Assembly (NCBI GenBank): GCA_001273335.1 | Contig: LFWV01000036.1 | Span: forward strand, 1 to 10,149 | Source of the DNA: a miscellaneous Crenarchaeota group-1 archaeon SG8-32-3 | GTDB taxonomy: Archaea; Thermoproteota; Bathyarchaeia; Bathyarchaeales; Bathycorpusculaceae | DNA length: 10,149 nucleotides | Reading direction: 5' to 3' | Part shown: positions 6,092 to 10,149 of the stretch, one piece after another | Layout of the letters: the number at the start of each line of letters is the position of its first letter | How positions within the stretch are numbered: position 1 is the stretch's first letter | Position numbers and translations under genes: made by a program | The notes under the pieces: model-generated | What the model was told of the DNA's origin: nothing | The model's input: only the letters and a program-made list of their open reading frames with translations | Database searches by the model: none

Positions 6092-6508
6092 TTAGATAAG
6101 TTCTTGGTCTAATGCCTCGTTGACAAGCGCGTCTGCCTTCTGAATGTGAAGGTTTGTTCGGGGAACACTTATGAAGCTTGTTTTTTTGATGGTTTTTCTC
6201 AGTTCCTGGACTTTTCTCCACAATTGTCTCAACTCCGAGTTTTTCACTCTGTACTCTCCTGTAACTTGCTTGGCAACTAGTTGGCTGTCTAGGTGACAAG
6301 TAACTTCCTCAGCGTGAAGTTCTGCAGCAGATTCTAGTGCCATTATTAATGCTTCGTATTCAGCTTGATTGTTTGTACGGGAACCTAAATAACGTGATTT
6401 TGTCTTCAAAACTTTGCCATTTTTAGATAAAATTAAGAAACCTATAGCGGCTGGTCCAGGGTTGCCTCTAGCTCCACCGTCAGAAAAAATGAATAATTGT
6501 TTAGGTAT
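6092..6508 (-). CDS. rnhA: Type 1 ribonuclease H (RNase HI) with a non-canonical start codon
   Basis: The enzyme cleaves the RNA strand of RNA-DNA hybrids. The full frame reads IPKQLFIFSDGGARGNPGP, then NNQAEYEALIMALE, HLDSQLVAKQV and IQKADALVNEAL. With ATA 6508 as codon 1 the protein has 138 residues and the catalytic acids are D10, E50, D74 and D126, all intact. There is no ATG, GTG or TTG between the in-frame stop TAA (6544-6542) and the first catalytic motif. The first TTG in frame (6409) would remove D10 and the whole first strand. ATA 6508 is preceded by GAGGGG with six bases of spacing and gives exactly the usual N-terminal length, so an AUA start is my preferred reading; a base error in the sequence is the alternative. 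The short length without an N-terminal hybrid-binding domain resembles the archaeal Sto-RNase HI-like group. Confidence 0.85.
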   Translation of the reverse strand: MPKQLFIFSDGGARGNPGPAAIGFLILSKNGKVLKTKSRYLGSRTNNQAEYEALIMALESAAELHAEEVTCHLDSQLVAKQVTGEYRVKNSELRQLWRKVQELRKTIKKTSFISVPRTNLHIQKADALVNEALDQELI

Positions 6509-6551
6509 GCTTGTCCCCTCGTTTTTGTGTTCTTTGCGGAGTTATTAAAGT

Positions 6552-6574
6552 GTGCGGCGCACGCCTTTTTATGC
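6552..6574 (-). promoter_or_regulatory. rnhA promoter region with GC-rich palindrome
   Basis: On the minus strand GCATAAAAAGGC (6574-6563) is a TATA-like box that would start RNA near 6541, leaving a leader of about 33 bases to ATA 6508. Directly downstream of it is the perfect palindrome GTGCG-G-CGCAC (6552-6562), placed where a repressor could block initiation. Read on the plus strand, the same palindrome plus the T-run at 6565-6571 resembles an intrinsic terminator, but no plus-strand gene leads into it. Confidence 0.3.
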
Positions 6575-6600
6575 AGTCAAATTACACTCTCTAAGCTTAA

Positions 6601-6817
6601 TTAAGACTGACTTCGGTTTTTCCAAATATCTTTCAGCATGCTAACAAAGTCAGCTTCGCCTTCTAAGATAAGTCTTTTTACTAATTATCAAGCCTTTGTG
6701 CAATTTTTATAATTCACGCTCACAATATTGTAGATGATTTTTATCGATTTTCTTTTCCTTCGCGTGAGCAACTTCGCCTGGTTTTTCGAAAATTTGTAAG
6801 ATATCATAAGTAGCATG
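6601..6817 (-). pseudogene. Possible broken minus-strand reading frame
   Basis: Two stretches in different minus frames read like protein. From 6817 down to TAA 6709-6707 there is TYDILQIFEKPGEVAHAKEK and then KIDKNHLQYCEREL. From 6684 down to TAA 6603-6601 there is LVKRLILEGEADFVSMLK and then DIWKNRSQS. Neither has a canonical start codon. They could be pieces of one small gene interrupted by indels around 6685-6709. I do not recognise the product and chance is a real alternative. Confidence 0.22.
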
Positions 6818-6930
6818 TCATATTGTAATTCTTCGTGTCTAAATACACGTGTGACTGTAAGTTATACGTTACGATTCTTAGGTACAAACGTAGTTGTTTC
6901 GATTAGTATTTTGAGTCTGAATAATGGTTT

Positions 6931-6940
6931 CATAAAAATT
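6931..6940 (+). promoter_or_regulatory. TATA-like box of the GOLD-like gene
   Basis: CATAAAAATT lies 31-40 bases before ATG 6971. RNA would start around 6961, giving a leader of about ten bases, which fits the lack of a well-spaced SD and supports 6971 over the upstream ATGs at 6815 and 6941. Confidence 0.35.
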
Positions 6941-6970
6941 ATGCGTTCAAACGGGAGAAGTATAATTGCA

Positions 6971-7432
6971 ATGGAAAATCTCACGCGATTACTCTTAAGG
7001 GTACTTGTTATTTTAGCGTTGCTTGGTGCTCTTATGGGGCTTTGTCAAGCGGTAATAACTAGTCTTATAGTAAAGGGCGGAGAGGAGGTAACTCACCCAA
7101 TATCCCTGATTGTTGAAGATCGCGTTTTGATACAATATAAGGTTGTTGGAGGAAACGTTAATGCTTTGCAGTTTTCCATAAACTTGCCAAATGGCACTGT
7201 GAGAGATTTTGGTGGGTCGGGTGATTTTAGTTACAGTTTCATATGCGACTACGAAGGGGAGTATGTGCTACAATTTGTGAATACGGATCAAACTGAAATG
7301 TATGTAACCTTGGACTATGAAGTTCAGCACTACATTTTTGGGATTCCCCAGATGCTTTTTATGACAATAATAATTGTATTGGCTTGCGTAATCGGCGTTG
7401 CCGCTTTCGTTTTGATGGGAAAGACCTATTGA
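6971..7432 (+). CDS. Membrane protein with a GOLD (emp24/p24-like) beta-sandwich domain
   Basis: With ATG 6971 the protein has 153 residues. An N-terminal hydrophobic segment (about 7-29, RLLLRVLVILALLGALMGLC) is a signal anchor or signal peptide. It is followed by an extracytoplasmic domain of about 95 residues and a second membrane helix at about 127-149. The domain carries the GOLD pattern: a strand IQYKVVGG, then ALQFSINLPNGTVRDF, a Gly/Ser-rich turn, FSYSFICDYEGEYVLQFVN, and a last strand EMYVTLDYEV. In eukaryotes GOLD domains occur in p24 cargo receptors and lipid-binding proteins; in archaea single-domain membrane forms are seen, with no established role. Only one cysteine remains in the domain, so the disulfide of p24 proteins is absent. 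Alternative starts are 6941 and 6815, which would add residues not resembling a signal. It is followed by fba with its own promoter. Confidence 0.72.
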   Translation: MENLTRLLLRVLVILALLGALMGLCQAVITSLIVKGGEEVTHPISLIVEDRVLIQYKVVGGNVNALQFSINLPNGTVRDFGGSGDFSYSFICDYEGEYVLQFVNTDQTEMYVTLDYEVQHYIFGIPQMLFMTIIIVLACVIGVAAFVLMGKTY

Positions 7433-7456
7433 TAAGTTGTTCGAGTTGATTCAGAA

Positions 7457-7510
7457 ATTTTAAATACTGTGTAACTACCACTTGCTTTTATTATTAACGT
7501 GGATATGGAG
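7457..7510 (+). promoter_or_regulatory. fba promoter and ribosome-binding site
   Basis: ATTTTAAATACT at about 7457-7468 is a good archaeal TATA box. RNA would begin near 7490, leaving a leader of about 30 bases. GGAGTGAG at 7507-7514 ends four bases before ATG 7519 and serves as the SD site. Confidence 0.5.
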
Positions 7511-7518
7511 TGAGTTAG

Positions 7519-8436
7519 ATGCTTGTTACAAATAAAGATCTAATGGTTCCAGCGAGGAAAAAAGGCTATGCTATAGGCGCTTTCAACGTTCAGAACCTTG
7601 AAAGCACGTTAGCCATAGCTGAAGCTGCAACAGAAGAGAAATCGCCTGCGATAATGCAGATCACACCAAGCGTTATCAAATACGCAGGTTTGGCTTACAT
7701 ATCGAACCTTGTGAAGACTGCAGCTGAGATTGCGCCAGTGCCGATAGCTATGCATCTTGATCATGGAGGAGACTTTGAAACAGCAGTTAAATGCATTGAC
7801 GCGGGTTTCACTTCCGTTATGATCGATGGTTCCTTTTTGAGTTTTGACGAGAACGTTGCCTTAACGAAGCGTGTGGCAGATGTGGCGCAACCTAGAGGCG
7901 TTTCTGTTGAGGCTGAACTGGGAAAACTTGCTGGTGTGGAAGAACGAACAGTAGCAGAGAAAGATGCGATTTTAACTGATCCTAAAGCAGCTGTGGATTT
8001 CGTGGAGAAAACAGGGGTTGATACATTGGCGGTGGCAATTGGAACGTCTCATGGCGCGTACAAGTTTAAAACCCAAGCCAAACTGGACATAGAAAGGCTT
8101 AAAACGATCAGCCAGAAAATTGGCATTCCGCTAGTTCTGCACGGAGCTTCAAGTGTGCCACAAGAAATAGTAGAAAAAGCCAACAAATATGGTGCTGAAT
8201 TAAGCGGAGCAAAAGGCATACCCGAAACAGAAATCAAAAAAGCCATATCTTTTGGCATAGCGAAAATAAACATCGACACAGATTTGCGTTTAGCATTCAC
8301 GGCTACAGTACGCGAAGCATTCACCAATGCACCTAAAAATTTTGACCCCCGAAAGGTTCTGGGGCCAGCTAAAAACGCCATGAAAGAAGTCGCCAAAGGC
8401 AAAATGCAACTGTTCGGAAGCACAGGAAAAGCATAA
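7519..8436 (+). CDS. fba: Class II (zinc-dependent) fructose-bisphosphate aldolase
   Basis: A 305-residue TIM-barrel enzyme that interconverts fructose 1,6-bisphosphate with dihydroxyacetone phosphate and glyceraldehyde 3-phosphate in glycolysis/gluconeogenesis. Key residues are all present: catalytic D81 and zinc ligand H82 in AMHLDHGGDF, the acidic SVEAELGKLAG loop (E131/E133), zinc ligands H178 (AIGTSHGAYK) and H208 (LVLHGASSV), and the phosphate/substrate motif KINIDTDLRL (249-258). Length and order match the bacterial-type class IIA/GatY-KbaY-like group; tagatose-bisphosphate aldolase is therefore an alternative specificity. Many archaea instead use a class I DhnA-type aldolase or the bifunctional FBP aldolase/phosphatase, so this gene suggests ancient or lateral acquisition of a bacterial-type enzyme. 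The start is supported by a spaced SD site. It lies tail to tail with apgM, another enzyme of the pathway. Confidence 0.93.
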   Translation: MLVTNKDLMVPARKKGYAIGAFNVQNLESTLAIAEAATEEKSPAIMQITPSVIKYAGLAYISNLVKTAAEIAPVPIAMHLDHGGDFETAVKCIDAGFTSVMIDGSFLSFDENVALTKRVADVAQPRGVSVEAELGKLAGVEERTVAEKDAILTDPKAAVDFVEKTGVDTLAVAIGTSHGAYKFKTQAKLDIERLKTISQKIGIPLVLHGASSVPQEIVEKANKYGAELSGAKGIPETEIKKAISFGIAKINIDTDLRLAFTATVREAFTNAPKNFDPRKVLGPAKNAMKEVAKGKMQLFGSTGKA

Positions 8437-8448
8437 TTACCCCATCTC

Positions 8449-8476
8449 CAATTTCTAACGCCTTTCGGTTTTTTGC
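8449..8476 (+). terminator. T-rich terminator after fba
   Basis: A pyrimidine-rich run ending in CCTTTCGGTTTTTTGCTGTTT begins about 15 bases after the fba stop and contains a T6 tract (8469-8474). This fits archaeal oligo-T termination. Confidence 0.5.
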
Positions 8477-8535
8477 TGTTTCAAAAAGGTAATAGTGGAA
8501 GTTTTGTTATTTTAGACCTATATCATCCATATGTA

Positions 8536-8556
8536 TATTCAACTGTTTGTTGAATA
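8536..8556. repeat. Hairpin between convergent fba and apgM
   Basis: TATTCAAC-TGTTT-GTTGAATA is a perfect inverted repeat with 8-base arms and a 5-base loop, 32 bases beyond the apgM stop. It could mark or stabilise the 3' end of the apgM transcript, or of fba read-through. No long T-run follows on either strand. Confidence 0.5.
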
Positions 8557-8587
8557 ATATTTGTAACAGAAAAAATGAGCTCATGTA

Positions 8588-9865
8588 CTATTCTTTCAGT
8601 AATTCCATGAGTTTCGGCATCAATTCGCAGCCACGTTCCAAGATACCCAGACTTCCGTTTCCGCAGTTTCTTTCAGAAAAATTACCAACCTTCTCGTCAT
8701 TTACTTTGCCGCCTGAAATAAGCAAGGGCACAGGTGTGTCACTGTGCACTTTCAAAAAGCATGGGGTAGCATGGTCGCAAGTTACGCAGAATATGTGGTC
8801 TTTCAGCGAGATTTCCTTTAATAGTAGTCCGAAAAAATATTTATCGATGGCTGCGATTACCTTTGTTTTCAGGTTGCAGTTGCCGTCGTGCCCTGGTTCG
8901 TCTGGACCTTTAAGGTGAATGTAGAAGCAGTCGTAACTGGGCAGTATGTCCAGAAGTTTCTTGACTCTGAGCGTGCAGTCTTTTTCAAGGTCGCCTGAGG
9001 GTGACGGCAGAAGAGTTGTTTCCATACCAGCCAATTGTGCTATGCCGCTTTCCGCGTGCATGTCCGCAAGCGCCGCAAACTTCACGTTGTATCGCTCGTT
9101 GATGTTGAAGAACTTTGGCAACTGGCTTCCAGCATCCCGCGTGAGAACACAGTTGGCTTTGAGTTTGCCTTCAGCGACGCGCTTCTTGTTTATGGGATGG
9201 TCTTCCCAGACCTCATGTGTCTTCTCGATGAATTCGTTCACGAGGTTAGCTGCGTTCCGCGCTTCTTCAGTGTCTTCCAGTGGCTCACTCCTTTTAAGTA
9301 CCATCTCCGCGTCTGGTGTGGCTTCACCTATGCCGTTCACGTAAGAGTAAGCAGGGTCACTGTTGGTTATTTTGCCTGAAAGACAGTGAGCTTTGCCCTT
9401 GAAAAGAAGAACTGCGCGGTGTCCCAAAGTACTCCTAAACTCGAATGTTGCAGGACACGACTCCAAAGTTATTTTTTCATTGACGGCGGCACCTAGCATC
9501 GCGGCTTCCTCAGTGGTGAGACTTCTTTTCACTCGGCGGTCAATTATTTCCTTGCCTTTGCCTAAAGTGGCGAAGTTGCATCGCAGCGCTAAGTCGCCGT
9601 CCTTCATATTGAGGCCAGCTCCTACAGCTTCGATTACGCCGCGTCCAGTGCTGTACTTGAACGGGTCGTAACCCAGAAGTGAAATGACTGCCACGTCGCT
9701 CTCGGGGGCAACGCCTTTTCTAACTGTGTACATTAATCCTGTTTTTCCGTTTTTCGCGAGAAAGTCTAAGTTGGGAGTGTTAGCCGCTTCTAAGGGAGTC
9801 TTGTTCCCTAACTCGGCCATTGGTAAGTCGCCCATACCATCAATAGCAATATATATCAGCTTCAA
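8588..9865 (-). CDS. apgM: 2,3-bisphosphoglycerate-independent phosphoglycerate mutase, archaeal type (ApgM)
   Basis: A 425-residue enzyme of the alkaline phosphatase superfamily that interconverts 3- and 2-phosphoglycerate. Visible motifs are the N-terminal metal site AIDGMGDLP (D9), TPLEAANTPNLD, the catalytic serine in APESDVAVISLLGYDP (S56), GRGVIEAVGAGL, HLKGPDEPGHDG (D322, H326), CDHATPC (D364, H365) and HSDTPVPLLI (H374). Length and motif order match the archaeal ApgM group, not the roughly 510-residue bacterial GpmI. Translation starts at TTG 9865; the protein begins MKLIYIAIDGMGD exactly where the family does, and no better in-frame start exists upstream. The SD AGGAGG (9883-9878) is 12 bases away, longer than usual, and can pair with CTCCT just after it. 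The gene is convergent with fba, and the two serve the same central pathway. Confidence 0.95.
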   Translation of the reverse strand: MKLIYIAIDGMGDLPMAELGNKTPLEAANTPNLDFLAKNGKTGLMYTVRKGVAPESDVAVISLLGYDPFKYSTGRGVIEAVGAGLNMKDGDLALRCNFATLGKGKEIIDRRVKRSLTTEEAAMLGAAVNEKITLESCPATFEFRSTLGHRAVLLFKGKAHCLSGKITNSDPAYSYVNGIGEATPDAEMVLKRSEPLEDTEEARNAANLVNEFIEKTHEVWEDHPINKKRVAEGKLKANCVLTRDAGSQLPKFFNINERYNVKFAALADMHAESGIAQLAGMETTLLPSPSGDLEKDCTLRVKKLLDILPSYDCFYIHLKGPDEPGHDGNCNLKTKVIAAIDKYFFGLLLKEISLKDHIFCVTCDHATPCFLKVHSDTPVPLLISGGKVNDEKVGNFSERNCGNGSLGILERGCELMPKLMELLKE

Positions 9866-9868
9866 CCC

Positions 9869-9883
9869 AGGAGTTTTCCTCCT
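9869..9883 (-). promoter_or_regulatory. Small hairpin covering the apgM Shine-Dalgarno site
   Basis: The minus strand reads AGGAG-GAAAA-CTCCT just before the TTG start at 9865. The first arm is the SD itself, so folding would hide it from the ribosome. A 5-base stem is weak, so it may be incidental. Confidence 0.35.
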
Positions 9884-9962
9884 TAAGCAGAGGGGTTACT
9901 CTATTTTGAGGCAATATTTCTTTTTTGCGTTCCTAAACCACGTTTCTGAGGGTAAAAGTGCC

Positions 9963-10148
9963 CTAATTTCCGTCTGTAGCTCTATGAGCCTTGTTGGAGA
10001 TGGCGGTTTTCACGTACACTGAGAAAAGAAAACCGCAGTTAGCTGCAACATTCTGAGTTAAATCGCTAGCCAACGTAGTTGGGCTTGGTGGCTCCAGATA
10101 GCTTACGGTGAAACCTGACTCGTCAACATTGAGAGGCGAAACGGAAAC
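9963..10148 (-). CDS. C-terminal end of an unrecognised protein (partial)
   Basis: A minus frame is open from the window edge to TAG 9965-9963, about 61 residues. It includes VSPLNVDESGFTVSYLEPP, SPTTLASDLTQNVAANCGF and LFSVYVKTAISNKAHRATDG. Composition is that of a folded, partly beta-rich soluble or secreted protein. The other minus frames contain stops. I do not recognise it, and its N-terminus lies outside the window. It would be transcribed in the same direction as apgM with a gap of about 97 bases. A chance open stretch cannot be excluded at this length. Confidence 0.42.
   Translation of the reverse strand, partial: VSVSPLNVDESGFTVSYLEPPSPTTLASDLTQNVAANCGFLFSVYVKTAISNKAHRATDGN
10003..10036. 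repeat. Inverted repeat with 9-base arms
   Basis: GCGGTTTTC (10003-10011) and GAAAACCGC (10028-10036) are perfect reverse complements separated by 16 bases. The repeat lies inside the putative partial reading frame, so it may be a transcript structure or a protein-binding site. No T-run adjoins it on the outer sides. Confidence 0.5.
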
Positions 10149-10149
10149 C

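Larger units (their letters stand above)
6509..6970. other. 462-base intergenic region between divergent rnhA and the GOLD-like gene
   Basis: Mainly AT-rich and without a complete gene. It holds the rnhA promoter side (6541-6575), two open minus-strand fragments (6601-6684 and 6707-6817) with protein-like content, and promoter-like sequence for the GOLD-like gene at 6931-6940. A longer plus-frame extension from ATG 6815 is open but reads as atypical protein, so I treat 6815-6970 as leader or spacer. Confidence 0.45.

Noticed and set aside
5994..6299. Minus-strand open frame overlapping the rnhA end and the gap before the glyoxalase gene
   Set aside because: Out of frame with RNase H, whose catalytic residues are read in the other frame; composition is not protein-like.
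6092..6409. Short RNase H starting at TTG 6409
   Set aside because: It would lack the SDGG motif and first catalytic aspartate that are intact in the same frame upstream.
6815..6970. N-terminal extension of the GOLD-like protein from ATG 6815
   Set aside because: The added residues are polar, cysteine-containing and would bury the signal segment internally; a TATA-like box at 6931-6940 argues for a start at 6971.
8049..8423. Minus-strand open frame of 124 codons inside fba
   Set aside because: Antisense shadow of a well-conserved enzyme; no SD site and no recognisable motif.
9684..10022. Plus-strand open frame across the apgM start region
   Set aside because: Mostly antisense to apgM, with no family features.
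1..10149. tRNA, rRNA, CRISPR array or insertion sequence
   Set aside because: No cloverleaf with TTCRA arm, no rRNA-like segment, no regularly spaced repeats and no transposase motif or terminal inverted repeats were found by reading both strands.

Overview
The window looks archaeal. Supporting signs are an archaeal-type cofactor-independent phosphoglycerate mutase (ApgM), a CDKAL1/e-MtaB-type tRNA methylthiotransferase, several signal-anchored surface proteins with one C-terminal membrane helix, strong GGAGGTGA-like Shine-Dalgarno (SD) sites next to apparently short-leader genes, and AT-rich TATA-like boxes with T-rich tracts instead of bacterial promoters. An uncultured lineage such as Bathyarchaeia would fit, but that placement is inference; no rRNA or tRNA gene is present to settle it.

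Layout. Positions 1-1004 (minus): a partial isoprenylcysteine-methyltransferase-like membrane enzyme, then a two-gene unit of a ribbon-helix-helix (RHH) regulator and an overlapping acidic protein of unknown function. Positions 1213-2499 (plus): the tRNA methylthiotransferase. Positions 2500-3587: a sparse region with a small coiled-coil protein (2856-3290) and two stretches that look like broken coding sequence. Positions 3588-5479 (plus): two surface-anchored membrane proteins. The first (3588-4682) is the most unusual gene: signal peptide, two clusters of DnaJ-like CxxCxGxG motifs around a beta-rich segment, one membrane helix, and a cytoplasmic Mrr-like restriction-endonuclease-fold domain. 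Positions 5599-6508 (minus): a glyoxalase-fold metalloenzyme and a type 1 RNase H whose reading frame has no ATG, GTG or TTG start. Positions 6509-6970: mainly non-coding, with two open minus-strand fragments. Positions 6971-8436 (plus): a GOLD-like membrane protein and class II fructose-bisphosphate aldolase. Positions 8588-9865 (minus): ApgM, convergent with the aldolase. Positions 9963-10148 (minus): probable C-terminal end of an unrecognised protein that runs off the window.

Most genes appear to be single transcription units; only the RHH pair overlaps. Aldolase and ApgM serve the same pathway (glycolysis/gluconeogenesis) and sit tail to tail. The membrane-anchored nuclease-like protein is the best candidate for an undescribed system: it could couple an extracytoplasmic metal- or redox-sensitive ectodomain to a DNA-acting domain inside the cell. 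Its active site appears altered, so the activity is uncertain. No CRISPR array, transposase, tRNA or rRNA was seen.
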